A DNA stretch of 64,000 nucleotides from Prauserella_A sp040645195 (GTDB lineage: Bacteria; Actinomycetota; Actinomycetes; Mycobacteriales; Pseudonocardiaceae), in the NCBI RefSeq assembly GCF_040645195.1, contig NZ_JBEYXW010000029.1:1-64000 (forward strand), read 5' to 3'. The position numbers and the translations under genes were made by a program. Below are positions 15,908 to 24,252 of this stretch, one piece after another. Numbering within the stretch: position 1 is the first letter of the stretch; each line of letters begins with the position of its first letter. The notes beneath the pieces are model-generated. The model made no database searches, was not told the origin of the DNA, and was given only the letters and a program-made list of their open reading frames with translations.

Positions 15908-17608
15908 GTGGGAGTCGTTGTGAGACAGGTACGCTTCGCGTTTCAGCCGCTGTACAGCCTCCACACCGGTGGCGTTGTCGCGGTCGAGGCGCTGGCACGC
16001 CCTGCGTCCGGCGGGGTGACCGACCTTCTCGGCTCCGCGTTGCGGCGCGGCCGGCTCGTCGAGGTCGATGTCGGCCTTGCCGCGCGTGCGGTGCTCGACG
16101 AAGCCCCGCATGCCACACTGCTGCCACTGCACATCAACGTGACCGCGCTGACGGCGGCGGCACCCAAGACCGCGCTCCAGCCTCTTTTCGATGCGCTCGC
16201 CGAGTCCGGACGCCGCCCACGCGAGATCGTTCTTGAGGTCGGCCCGCCCTTTCACGGCATCGCGCCAGGGGCGTTGCTGCCCGGCCTCGCCCGACTCGGG
16301 GAACTGGGCTTCCGGCTGGCCTTCGACGGCCTCGGCGCAGGAGACCTCCCGCTGAACCTGCTCGCCGACTCACCGGTCGACATGGTGAAGATGGACCGCA
16401 CCAGCCTGCGCAGGCTGCCCGAGGATCCGGCGACGGTCGCGCTCGTCGAGTCGCTGGTCCATTTCACCGCCCGCACCGATCTCCGGCTCGTCGCCACAGG
16501 GATCGAGACCGAGGACCAGCTCAACACGGTCCGCCAGCTGGGCATCCGGATCGTGCAGGGCAACCTGTTCGCACCGGCGCGCCGGAACATGGTCTCGACC
16601 GGCACCATCACGCTGGCCACGCCGGACGCCCAGCTCGGCCCGGCGTCGTTCACGCCCGTCGGGAATCCCACGGTCAAGGACTTCCTGCGCCCGGCCACGA
16701 CCCTCCCCGCCGGAGCCACCTGCGAGGAGGTCCGGGCTGTCCTGGTCGACAACGACGCACCCACGGGCATCGTCGGTATCGACGACGAGGGCCGTCCACA
16801 GTGGTCCATCGACCGCACGCGGTTCCTGCTGGCCGTCACCGGGCGGTTCGGCTACGCGCTGCACGCCAACCGGCCGGCGGAGCGCCTTGCCGACGCGCCG
16901 CACGTGATCCGGCACGGCGCGGGTGCCCTCGAGCTGCTCGACCTGGTGGCCGATGCCGACTGGGACCGCACCGCCGACGACGTGGTCGTGATCGACGACC
17001 TGGGCCGCTGCCACGGCGTTGTGCTGGTACACGAGGTGGTGCGCGGGATGGCCGAGGCGAAGATCGAGGAGGCCGCGGCGCTCAACCCACTCACCCGGCT
17101 ACCGGGCAGCGACGCCGTCGCCAGGAACGTGGACCGCCGGATCGCCGCAGGTCAGCCACTGGTCGTGGGCTGGCTGGACGTCGATTCGTTCAAGAAGGTC
17201 AACGACACCGTGGGGTTCGCAGCCGGTGACGATCTGATCCGCGCGCTCGGCCGCACACTGACGGATCTGGCAGGCGCTCTCGGTGGCGTGACGGTGAGTC
17301 ATGTCGGCGGCGACGACTTCCTCATCGCCTGCGACATCGACAAGATCACCACCGTGGCCGATCACGTGCTCGACACCGAGTGGATCGCCGAGGGGATGCC
17401 GGTGACCATCTCGCTCGCGACGCTGGTGTGCGCCGGTTCGACGGTCAGCTCCTACCGCGAGATCTCCCGCCTGCTCGCGCCGCTGAAGAAGTACGCCAAA
17501 AGCATCACCGGATCGAGCTGGGTCAACAGCTGGCCCGGGACCGACCGGATCGAGGTCCTGCGCGGGCTCAGTCCGGACAACAGGCCGGAGCAACGGCCCG
17601 CTAGTTGA
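15908..17608 (+). CDS. EAL-CBS-GGDEF protein (cyclic-di-GMP related)
   Basis: 566 residues. An N-terminal EAL domain (about 8-230) has E-A-L at 27-29, but the D-D-F-G-T-G metal motif reads F-D-G-L-G-A-G, so the second Asp is lost. A central CBS-like pair follows (about 255-380). The C-terminal GGDEF domain (about 390-550) has D-V-D-S-F-K-K-V-N-D and G-G-D-D-F. The order is the reverse of the common GGDEF-EAL layout, and no transmembrane segment is present. It may make c-di-GMP, since GGDDF can be active, while the EAL part may only bind it; this is inference. GTG 15920 is an alternative start. Confidence 0.82.
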   Translation: MGVVVRQVRFAFQPLYSLHTGGVVAVEALARPASGGVTDLLGSALRRGRLVEVDVGLAARAVLDEAPHATLLPLHINVTALTAAAPKTALQPLFDALAESGRRPREIVLEVGPPFHGIAPGALLPGLARLGELGFRLAFDGLGAGDLPLNLLADSPVDMVKMDRTSLRRLPEDPATVALVESLVHFTARTDLRLVATGIETEDQLNTVRQLGIRIVQGNLFAPARRNMVSTGTITLATPDAQLGPASFTPVGNPTVKDFLRPATTLPAGATCEEVRAVLVDNDAPTGIVGIDDEGRPQWSIDRTRFLLAVTGRFGYALHANRPAERLADAPHVIRHGAGALELLDLVADADWDRTADDVVVIDDLGRCHGVVLVHEVVRGMAEAKIEEAAALNPLTRLPGSDAVARNVDRRIAAGQPLVVGWLDVDSFKKVNDTVGFAAGDDLIRALGRTLTDLAGALGGVTVSHVGGDDFLIACDIDKITTVADHVLDTEWIAEGMPVTISLATLVCAGSTVSSYREISRLLAPLKKYAKSITGSSWVNSWPGTDRIEVLRGLSPDNRPEQRPAS

Positions 17609-17638
17609 AACGTCCGGAATCCGGGTACCCCGAACGAC

Positions 17639-17679
17639 GAGTGCCCCGGTGCTGCTGGGGGTTCAGCACCGGGGCACTC
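17639..17679. terminator. Shared intrinsic terminator between convergent genes
   Basis: A perfect 16-bp stem (GAGTGCCCCGGTGCTG at 17639-17654 with its complement at 17664-17679) and a 9-nt loop. It lies between the stop of the EAL-GGDEF gene (17608) and the convergent gene ending at 17791. The T-tract is poor on both sides, but the very stable stem in this position fits a bidirectional actinomycete terminator. Confidence 0.8.
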
Positions 17680-17790
17680 CTCATTCGCCACGGCGCCTTG
17701 GAGGGGGCTGGGGCACCGGGCACGCCATCGAAACATGAAACCGTTCACGATAGCTTCACGTTTGAGCATACGCGATGGACCGTGGTTTGC

Positions 17791-18675
17791 CTAGATTTTT
17801 CGTGGCGCCGCATCCCGGCGCGCGCTCGTCCGCTCCTGGGCGAACGTTGCCCCGACCTCCCGCACCGCACGCCCCAGCACAGCGGCGAGCGCCGCGGGCT
17901 CACCTGGGTCGTGTTCGGCGGCGTCGTAGTCGTCCCACAGCGCCACCGCACGGAACGGGCCGAGGTCGGCCGCCGGGTGAATCCAGTGACCGTCGGCAGG
18001 GCTCGGGCGCCCGTCGTCGGCCTCCAGCCCGGCGATCAACGCCAGCGCCTGCCCAGCACCATCCACGATGGTGGCGGCGAGTTCCGCGGCACGCAGGGGT
18101 GCTTCGCCAGGACCGGCCAGGAACAGCACGCGATGCCGGACCCGCCAGTAGGCCAGTGGCGGCGCCGGGCCGGGCGGGGCGAGCGCCGGCGCGCCGTGCC
18201 TCGCGAGCAGTCGCGCCCGGCCTGCGATCAGCGCGGCGACGTAGCCGGCGACGTGGGCACGCTCGAAGGGCCCGTACGGCTCCCGGTCGGCACGGCAGGC
18301 CAGCGCATGCCGGGGGTAGTCGGCGTCGAGGCGCCGCCGCTCACCGGTTGCGACCAGGCACCGCGCAGGCTCGTCGACGGCCGACAGCTCCGGCTGCCTG
18401 CCGGTTCGGTGGTGGACCTGCCGCAGGTTCCCGGCAAGCCGGAAGTGCGCGTCGGCGGCGTCGAGGGCCGCCGCCTGGACCTCGAGGTGCGCGATCCAGA
18501 GGCGCACGGTCCGGCTATGCCGGCGCCGTTCCCATGCCTCGATGTCCACCGCTTCCTGCCGGGCCCGGCAGGCGAGGTCGCTCCAGTCGCCTGGTTCGAA
18601 CCGGCCCGCCCTGATCCGCGCGGCGTCGACGGCCCTGGACAGCGGCGACCAGTCCCCGCCGCCGCTCAGCGCCAC
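17791..18675 (-). CDS. Protein of unknown function, Ala/Arg-rich
   Basis: About 294 residues from the GTG at 18675, which overlaps the upstream small gene by 10 bp; a longer frame reaches 18753. I do not recognise a family. It is hydrophilic and predicted helical, rich in Ala, Arg and His, with no signal peptide and no clear catalytic motif. Conserved-looking blocks are W-I-A-H-L-E-V-Q-A-A-A-L-D-A-A, Y-W-R-V-R-H-R-V-L-F-L-A-G and A-V-A-L-W-D-D-Y-D-A-A-E-H-D. The small Cys-rich protein is translated just before it, so the two probably act together. Confidence 0.6.
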   Translation of the reverse strand: MALSGGGDWSPLSRAVDAARIRAGRFEPGDWSDLACRARQEAVDIEAWERRRHSRTVRLWIAHLEVQAAALDAADAHFRLAGNLRQVHHRTGRQPELSAVDEPARCLVATGERRRLDADYPRHALACRADREPYGPFERAHVAGYVAALIAGRARLLARHGAPALAPPGPAPPLAYWRVRHRVLFLAGPGEAPLRAAELAATIVDGAGQALALIAGLEADDGRPSPADGHWIHPAADLGPFRAVALWDDYDAAEHDPGEPAALAAVLGRAVREVGATFAQERTSARRDAAPRKI

Positions 18676-18884
18676 AGCTCGTCCTCGAGTTCGCGCAGCC
18701 ACTCGGAAGCCAGCGCGCGGAGCTGACCGGTCAGTTCGAGCAGGACGAGGCATTCGCAGCAGTAGGTGTTACCCCGAGCGTCGCTCAGCCACAGCGCATC
18801 GGGTGCAGCGGTTTCGCGAGGAACGGCGCATTCCGCGCATTCCACGCCGGAGGAACCATGCTGTGCCGCAGTCGTCTCGGTCAT
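18666..18884 (-). CDS. Small double-CxxC protein (putative zinc-binding)
   Basis: 72 residues from ATG 18884. It has C-A-E-C at about residues 16-19 and Y-C-C-E-C at about 42-46, spaced like a four-Cys zinc knuckle, and a C-terminal helix with L-R-A-L-A-S-E-W-L-R-E-L-E-D-E-L-W. Family unknown. It overlaps the next gene by 10 bp, which suggests translational coupling. The region between this gene and the XRE gene at 19095 carries two tandem palindromes. Confidence 0.6.
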   Translation of the reverse strand: MTETTAAQHGSSGVECAECAVPRETAAPDALWLSDARGNTYCCECLVLLELTGQLRALASEWLRELEDELWR

Positions 18885-19005
18885 GGACCTCCCCACCAGG
18901 TGACGACGCAGTGCACCGGCGACGCGGCCGCGCCAAGGGGGTCCCACGGCCGCCGCCACCGGCGGGCTAACGTGACAGGCGTCAACAGCACGTAGCCATG
19001 CTTAA

Positions 19006-19034
19006 TGTAGCGCGCTACACGGTAGCCCGCTACA
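19006..19034. promoter_or_regulatory. Tandem GTAG-N4-CTAC operators upstream of the XRE/DUF5753 gene
   Basis: GTAGCGCGCTAC at 19007-19018 (in a 14-bp palindrome with flanking T and A) and GTAGCCCGCTAC at 19022-19033 start exactly 15 bp apart. They lie 61-88 bp before the TTG start of the XRE gene and in the divergent upstream region of the Cys-rich small gene. The same pair with the same 15-bp spacing recurs at 20162-20190. A regulator-binding function is inferred. Confidence 0.65.
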
Positions 19035-19094
19035 GTTTGGCGTGGCCTATTCGGGTGACGCTGCTGCGTCATGCGATAGCCGAGAGGTGTCGTC

Positions 19095-19985
19095 TTGGTC
19101 GAGCCGGGGAAGACCGCGGTCCGCAGAGCCGTCGGGCGCGAGCTCAAACGGATGCGCAACGCCAAAGGCATCAACCTGAAGAAAGCGGCCGAGTCGACAG
19201 GCGAGACCGGCGACAAAGCGCTGATGCAGGTAGAGCGTGGCCGCAACCTGCCACAGCTGGCCGACATCGAGCCATTGCTGTCGACCTACGGCCATCGCGA
19301 CCAGATTCCGCATTTCCAGGAGCTGCTGCGCCAGAGTGACCGCAGGCGGAGCTGGAAGGACTGGTGGGAGAACCGGTTTCCCACCGACTTCGTCCCCGAG
19401 CAGTCCAAACTCCTGCTCAGTTGCGAGGCCTCGGCCGTCCGGCTGAACGTCTACCAGGCACAGTTCGTGCCGGAGCTGTTCCACACCACCGGCTACACGG
19501 AAGCCATGGCGAGGGCAGCCAGGCCCGAGGCAGGCGAGGACGAGGTGCGGCTGTGGAGCAGGCTCGCCACGGGCAGGCAGGAGGTCCTGGACCGGCCGGA
19601 CCCGCCCGAGGTGCGATGCGTCCTCGACGAGGCGGTCCTGCACAGGCAGGTCGGCGGGCCCGATGTGCTGCGCGAGCAGCTCGACCGGCTGGCCGAGATC
19701 GCCCAGCTGCCGAACGTCGATCTCCGCATCCTCACCGAGGAGTCGGGTGCACACGCGGGAACGGGCGGCAGCTTCACGCGGATCGCGCTGCTGCCCGAGC
19801 TGCCGGCCTATCCCGGCATCGTCCATGTCCGGACCACCGTTCACGACGTGTACTACGAGGAAGCCGAGGAGATCGGCCCGTACGACGAGGTGTTCGACCG
19901 GCTACACGAGCAGGCACTACCCGCCGACGAGTCGCTCGCGCTCGTCAAGGAGAGCGCACACCGGCTCGCCGCGGGAGCAGACTGA
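19095..19985 (+). CDS. XRE-family regulator with DUF5753 domain
   Basis: 296 residues. An N-terminal HTH_31-like helix-turn-helix (about 10-75, with R-E-L-K-R-M-R, L-K-K-A-A-E-S and Q-V-E-R-G) is followed by a DUF5753 domain (about 100-285: E-A-S-A-V-R-L-N-V-Y, F-V-P-E-L-F-H-T, A-V-L-H-R-Q-V-G-G, Y-Y-E-E-A-E-E-I). The family includes WhiJ-type developmental regulators of actinomycetes, which are often followed by a DUF397 gene; none is present here. The start is TTG 19095. Twin palindromes lie in front of it, so autoregulation is plausible. Confidence 0.88.
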   Translation: MVEPGKTAVRRAVGRELKRMRNAKGINLKKAAESTGETGDKALMQVERGRNLPQLADIEPLLSTYGHRDQIPHFQELLRQSDRRRSWKDWWENRFPTDFVPEQSKLLLSCEASAVRLNVYQAQFVPELFHTTGYTEAMARAARPEAGEDEVRLWSRLATGRQEVLDRPDPPEVRCVLDEAVLHRQVGGPDVLREQLDRLAEIAQLPNVDLRILTEESGAHAGTGGSFTRIALLPELPAYPGIVHVRTTVHDVYYEEAEEIGPYDEVFDRLHEQALPADESLALVKESAHRLAAGAD

Positions 19986-20161
19986 GCGGACGGAGCGGAC
20001 ACTGCCCCGCGGTGGACCATATTCGCGTTATCGAACACTTTCGACACTCCTCGCCCCAGTCCGGAGTTGGCGGCGCGGCCGATCGTCGAAGACCCAGATG
20101 CCGCGCCGCCAACGGCTATCTGTTGCGGATGAACGGTCCTGTAACAGCAGCCTCGCCCACC

Positions 20162-20190
20162 GTAGCACTCTACTCCGTAGCGCGCTACGG
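20162..20190. promoter_or_regulatory. Second pair of GTAG-N4-CTAC palindromes
   Basis: GTAGCACTCTAC (20162-20173) and GTAGCGCGCTAC (20177-20188, inside the perfect 16-bp palindrome CCGTAGCGCGCTACGG) again start 15 bp apart, as at 19006-19034. The pair sits in the 216-bp space between the XRE/DUF5753 stop and the end of the convergent GNAT gene. It has no obvious start codon downstream, which makes its target unclear. Confidence 0.6.
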
Positions 20191-20201
20191 TGCGGTCCGG
20201 A

Positions 20202-20870
20202 TCAGCTGAGTTCGTCGTGCCTGCTGGGCCACCAGTGAGTGAGCAGCTGCATCCGCGCGTCCAGTAACGCGGGGTCCCGCAGGTCGACGACGTGTACGTC
20301 CCGCCATCGGTAGAAACCAATGCGCTCCAGCAGCGCTGCCATGCGCAGGGCGACGAGCTCGGCGGACACCCGGTCCGGCGTGGTGTCCCGGAAGTCCAGC
20401 GGAGAGACACGGCAGGCGGCGAGGCGCGCCGTTGGCGCGAGCGTGCGCAGCGCGCCGGCGACCAGTGGTCCGGCCAGCCCGTACCCGCGCCACGCGGTGG
20501 CGAGGGTGACGTCCTGGAGGATCACCATGCGCGGCGGTCCGCTGCTGAGCTGCGCATCGAGTTCCGGGTGCAGGCGGCCGTCCGCACAGTCCAGCACTGT
20601 CTCGGCGATGAACTCCAGCGCCCATTCCCCGAGGACGCCCGAGTCCAGCAGGTTGCGCTCCCGCTCCAGGTCCGCGATGGCCAGCGAGATGTCGCCGACA
20701 TGCCGGTACAGCGCGGGACAGAGGTCCAGCTCCCAGATATCCGCCGACACATCCCACCGTTCGGGCAGATGGTCCTCGTCGTCGACGTGCCACCACAGCC
20801 GTTCGTGCTTGATGGCGAGCCGGATGTTCAATGGGTTCGCAGGCAGGTGTGCACCAGGAGCCATGGTCAT
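20202..20870 (-). CDS. GNAT-like acetyltransferase
   Basis: 222 residues. The recognisable part is the acetyl-CoA loop W-R-G-Y-G-L-A-G-P-L-V-A (R-x-x-G-x-A/G) at about residues 128-140, after a strand V-I-L-Q-D-V-T-L-A, as in GNAT motif A. The N-terminal 100 residues are acidic and not assignable. ATG 20870 and 20864 are both usable. The upstream region holds a 16-bp tandem repeat. It sits among small regulators, and its substrate is unknown. Confidence 0.55.
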   Translation of the reverse strand: MTMAPGAHLPANPLNIRLAIKHERLWWHVDDEDHLPERWDVSADIWELDLCPALYRHVGDISLAIADLERERNLLDSGVLGEWALEFIAETVLDCADGRLHPELDAQLSSGPPRMVILQDVTLATAWRGYGLAGPLVAGALRTLAPTARLAACRVSPLDFRDTTPDRVSAELVALRMAALLERIGFYRWRDVHVVDLRDPALLDARMQLLTHWWPSRHDELS

Positions 20871-20962
20871 ACGGCCACCTCACTCGCGTCATGCGAAGCT
20901 TCGATGTTGTCACACCGCATGACGGAACCGGGCCGCTATCGTGACGGCCCATAAATAAGATT

Positions 20963-20994
20963 TACCGGCATGTAGCCCTACCGGCAGGTAGCCT
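20963..20994. promoter_or_regulatory. 16-bp tandem repeat with CTACC-N4-GGTAG palindrome
   Basis: Two adjacent 16-bp units differing at two positions (20963-20978 and 20979-20994), each with TACCGGCA and GTAGCC. The junction forms CTACCGGCAGGTAG (20978-20991). The site is about 95 bp upstream of the minus-strand GNAT gene, next to an AT-rich TATTTAT-like stretch (20951-20961) that could be its -10 region. It is probably an operator. Confidence 0.5.
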
Positions 20995-21081
20995 GAATAG
21001 GATTCGTAAAAGCCCCTTGGGGTACTTCATCCACGCAGGGCGGCACATTCGCCTGCGGGGATTCTGTGAATTGTTTTTCCC

Positions 21082-21384
21082 TCAACGACACCGTCGACCG
21101 TATTGCACGGCCGCGGTCATCTCCTCCGTGGAAACACCCAGCGCCGCGCCAAGCCATTGCCGCCAGTACGGACCGGGAACGCGTTTGCCACGCTCCCAGC
21201 GCGCCACCTCGTCACGGCTCACGCTCTGGTTCGCCGAGAGCTCGCCGAGCAGATCGGCGAGCTGGTACTGGGTCAGCCCATGCTGTTTGCGCAGCCGCCG
21301 GACCAGCTCCCAGATGGGTTCACTGCCGGGACCGTCGTCGTGGTCTCGCGTGTCATCAGCGATAGACATGGTCTTGGTCATCAT
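21082..21384 (-). CDS. Small XRE-family DNA-binding protein
   Basis: 100 residues: an acidic N-terminal tail and one helix-turn-helix (about 26-85) with R-R-L-R-K-Q-H-G-L-T-Q-Y-Q-L-A, S-R-D-E-V-A-R-W-E-R-G and the conserved W-E-R-G turn. No ligand domain is present. Start 21384 overlaps the AraC stop (ATGATGA), so it is co-translated with that gene; ATG 21369 is the alternative. The HTH resembles that of the fusion protein at 53387 (R-D-L/E-V-A-R-W-E-R-G). Confidence 0.85.
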   Translation of the reverse strand: MMTKTMSIADDTRDHDDGPGSEPIWELVRRLRKQHGLTQYQLADLLGELSANQSVSRDEVARWERGKRVPGPYWRQWLGAALGVSTEEMTAAVQYGRRCR

Positions 21385-22406
21385 CTGTGCAGCGTCTGCG
21401 ATGGGCTCTCCTTGAACTTGCGCCTATATGAGGTCGCGAAACGGCCGACGTGCAGGAACCCCCAGCGCCCCGCGATCTCACCGACGGTGACGGTGTCCGG
21501 TTGCGCGGCCCGCAGCTCGTCATGCGCACGCTGCAGCCGCACATCGCGCAGAAACGCGCTCGGCGTGGTGTCGAGATACCTGCGGAATCCCTTCTGCAGA
21601 GCACGCACGCTCACCCCGCACTCGCGCGCGAGGCTGCCGACGGTGCGGGCTTGCTCCGGGTGGTTCTCGATCACGTCCACGGCCCTGCTGATCGCCCGCG
21701 ACGGCGCGGGTAGTGCGTGACCGTGCAGCATCGCCGAGTAGTTGCTGCGCTGGGCGATCAGCAGGCCGGAGATCAGGTTCTGCTCCATCTGGTTCACCGA
21801 GAGCGGGTGGCTGAGCAGGCTGTCCGGCCGGTTGATCTCGGCAACACAGAACATGAGATAGTCACACCAGGTTCGTGCGTAGCCGGTGATTGTCATGCCG
21901 AGCTCGAACTCGACAGGATATGGCAGGGCACAGTTCAGCAAATCCGAAAGTGCCGCTTCCAGTGCCGTGCGCTCGATCCGCAGGATGACGAGCTCGAGCT
22001 CCGCGTCGAGGCGCAAGTCCAGCGACTGCGTCGGGCCGACGACGGCAGCCACCCCTGGCCTGGCAGCGACCTGCTGCTTGCCGTACTGGATGGAACCTTT
22101 TCCCCGCAAGGGGACCTGAACGAGATAGAACGTTTCGAGAGCGCCTGGCTCCACGCGAACCTCGCTGCCGTAAGCGAGGTAGGTCAGGCCGATGTTGGGA
22201 AGCCGCCTCGAATGCATTCGGGCGTCCAGCCGGGAATCGCGACCCGCCAGATACAGGCGGTGTGCGCAGAAGACGCTCCCCAGCGCCTCCCGCACGACAT
22301 CGAGATCCTGTGAGTGGAAAACCGGAAAGCGGCTGAGTGGTCTCTGCATCATCGGGCCAACCGGGAAACCGGCTTCCACAGCCGATACGGAAAGTTCCCC
22401 GCTCAC
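21381..22406 (-). CDS. AraC-family transcriptional regulator
   Basis: 341 residues. The N-terminal part resembles the AraC_binding_2 domain (about 60-210, with Q-V-P-L-R-G-K-G), and the C-terminal double HTH (about 240-341) has L-A-R-E-C-G-V-S-V-R-A-L-Q-K-G-F-R-R-Y-L and G-E-I-A-G-R-W-G-F-L-H-V-G-R-F-A-T-S-Y-R-R-K-F-K-E-S-P. Proteins of this type usually activate catabolic oxygenase or dehydrogenase genes, but none is adjacent. The downstream XRE gene is coupled by overlap. Confidence 0.9.
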   Translation of the reverse strand: MSGELSVSAVEAGFPVGPMMQRPLSRFPVFHSQDLDVVREALGSVFCAHRLYLAGRDSRLDARMHSRRLPNIGLTYLAYGSEVRVEPGALETFYLVQVPLRGKGSIQYGKQQVAARPGVAAVVGPTQSLDLRLDAELELVILRIERTALEAALSDLLNCALPYPVEFELGMTITGYARTWCDYLMFCVAEINRPDSLLSHPLSVNQMEQNLISGLLIAQRSNYSAMLHGHALPAPSRAISRAVDVIENHPEQARTVGSLARECGVSVRALQKGFRRYLDTTPSAFLRDVRLQRAHDELRAAQPDTVTVGEIAGRWGFLHVGRFATSYRRKFKESPSQTLHR

Positions 22407-22755
22407 CTCCTCACCCCCCTACGTTGTCCGGACCAAGCCGGTGCGGGTACCACCAAACGGACCTGTTTGCTTTTCGCAAATTGCACAATTCAACTCAATC
22501 AAGACGGCGCCGACGGCAGGGCAGCAATCAGCCGAATGGCGGCGCCGACTCGAGAGCCGACGACAGGCCACAACCTCCTACGGTGATAGGGAAAATCTCA
22601 ACGAACCGCGACATGCCTACCCCTCCTCGGCCCTTTGTCCAGTGTCGAGTCAGGCGAGGAATCACGGTAGGGGCCAATTTCAGGTCAGCGCATCCCCGTC
22701 CTTCGGCGACACGCCGATGCGATTGTCCACAATGGTCAGAGACCGCGCACGGTAG
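22407..22755. other. Intergenic region, promoter side of the AraC gene
   Basis: 349 bp without a recognisable gene. It contains an inverted repeat TTTGC-TTTTC-GCAAA (22466-22480) followed by an AT-rich run, a plausible operator and promoter region for the minus-strand AraC gene. No terminator is obvious for the minus-strand M81 gene that ends at 22756. Confidence 0.4.
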
Positions 22756-24249
22756 CTACTCGTCCGTACCGATGACGAACTCCGCCTGCTCAAAGGGATA
22801 CATGGGGCGGCGGCGCCGTCGGTAGGCAAGCTTGCCAAGGTTCAGCGCGGTCACGCCATCGGTATCGACCACCACGAGCCGGGACGCGATCGGCGAGTAG
22901 GCGGCGCGCGGGGAATTCACCCCTTTGGCGACGACGATCCGGTAGGAACGCGGCTCGACGCCGACGCTGAGGAACTGGTGCAGACTCGCGTTCAGCACGG
23001 CCTTCGAGGTAAGGACCAGTGTGTGCCCCTCCGTCGTGTCCACCACCGCGGTCGGCCCCATGTCGAAGAACCGGAAACCCGCGTGCACCGCCTCCGGCTC
23101 CTCGAACCTGCCGTCGGCGAGTCGCCGGACGCGGCCCTCGACCGGCACCGGCGAGCCGGCCGAATGCGGATTCCAGGCACCGGCCCGCAACCGGATCTCG
23201 GCGCCCGCACCCGCCGCCTGGCACCGGGCAACGGATTCCGGATCCCACAGCGTCTGTAGCAGCGACCGCAGCCCGCGCCGCCTGACCGCGTGCAGGATCA
23301 CCGTCGAATCCCCCGGCGCCCCTCCCCCGATGTTGTCGCCGACGTCCAACAGCACAATGGGCCCGCCAGGTTCCGATTCGACGATGTCGAGCGCTTCGTC
23401 GACGGAGAGTTCCCTGGCCTGCAACGCCGCGCGTTCCAGCCAGACCTCCCCGGCCAGCTCCTCGGCGGCCGCGCGCGCCGCGCGCTGGTCACCGTCGTGA
23501 ATCGCCACGCAGGACATGCCCATCTGCGGCACGTCCGCGTACGGGAAGCCTTCCACCACGCTCACCGACAGCATGCCCGGCCTGCGGGCGAGCTCGGCGG
23601 CCTTGGCCACCAGGCGCGACATCGGCGGCTCGTTCGTGTCCTGCCGCGCGATGTTGACCACGAGGGGGAGCTGGACCAGTGCCTGCGCCGGCCGGATTTC
23701 CCGCCGTGCGCAACGGTGGACCAGCTCGGTGCAGGCAACAGCTTTCTCGCTGGCGTCGATGTGCGGATTGGTCTGGTACACCAGGGTGACGGTGAGCGCG
23801 CCGAGCAGCCGCGGCGAGATGTTGGCGTGCAGATCGAGCACCGCGCCCACGGGAACGTCCGTGCCGACGACCTGCCGCACGCGGCCGGCGAGCTCGCCGT
23901 CGGCGTCCGGGTACCCCTCGGCCACCGCCGCGCCGTGCACGTTGAGCAGCACGCCGTCCCACGGTCCCTGCCGGGCGAGCTCCTCGATCATCTCGTCGGC
24001 GATCGAGGAGAACGCGTCCGCCGTGATGGCGCCGACCGGGTTGACGAACGCGAAGACCAGCGGCACCAGCTCGATGTCGAGCGCGGCACAGCCGGCGAGG
24101 TAGCCGCCGATCGTCGCGGCCGACCCCTCGTACTCGGCGACGATCTGTTTGCCGCGCAGGATGCCACCGGCGGCGAAGAGCTGCTGGTCCGCCATGGCCG
24201 GGGAGAACGTGTTGGCCTCGTGGAACAGGCCCAGGGTCGCGAACCGCAT
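22756..24249 (-). CDS. M81 family metallopeptidase (MlrC-like)
   Basis: 497 residues with M81/MlrC landmarks: F-H-E-A-N-T-F-S-P near the N-terminus, L-N-V-H-G-A-A-V-A with candidate metal-binding His, D-L-H-A-N-I-S, T-N-P-H-I-D, and D-V-G-D-N-I-G-G-G-A-P-G-D in the C-terminal DUF1485-type half. MlrC opens linearised microcystin in sphingomonads, but most homologues are of unknown substrate. It is the last gene of a minus-strand operon with RidA (4 bp away) and a class III aminotransferase, which points to turnover of a small amino compound. Confidence 0.88.
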   Translation of the reverse strand: MRFATLGLFHEANTFSPAMADQQLFAAGGILRGKQIVAEYEGSAATIGGYLAGCAALDIELVPLVFAFVNPVGAITADAFSSIADEMIEELARQGPWDGVLLNVHGAAVAEGYPDADGELAGRVRQVVGTDVPVGAVLDLHANISPRLLGALTVTLVYQTNPHIDASEKAVACTELVHRCARREIRPAQALVQLPLVVNIARQDTNEPPMSRLVAKAAELARRPGMLSVSVVEGFPYADVPQMGMSCVAIHDGDQRAARAAAEELAGEVWLERAALQARELSVDEALDIVESEPGGPIVLLDVGDNIGGGAPGDSTVILHAVRRRGLRSLLQTLWDPESVARCQAAGAGAEIRLRAGAWNPHSAGSPVPVEGRVRRLADGRFEEPEAVHAGFRFFDMGPTAVVDTTEGHTLVLTSKAVLNASLHQFLSVGVEPRSYRIVVAKGVNSPRAAYSPIASRLVVVDTDGVTALNLGKLAYRRRRRPMYPFEQAEFVIGTDE

Positions 24250-24252
24250 GAC

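Noticed and set aside
18595..18610. tRNA T-loop-like GGTTCGAACC
   Set aside because: It lies inside the coding sequence of the unknown minus-strand gene, and no cloverleaf forms around it.
19095..19985. XRE/DUF5753 plus DUF397 two-gene module
   Set aside because: I looked for a small DUF397 protein downstream; the space to 20201 contains only palindromes and a convergent gene end.
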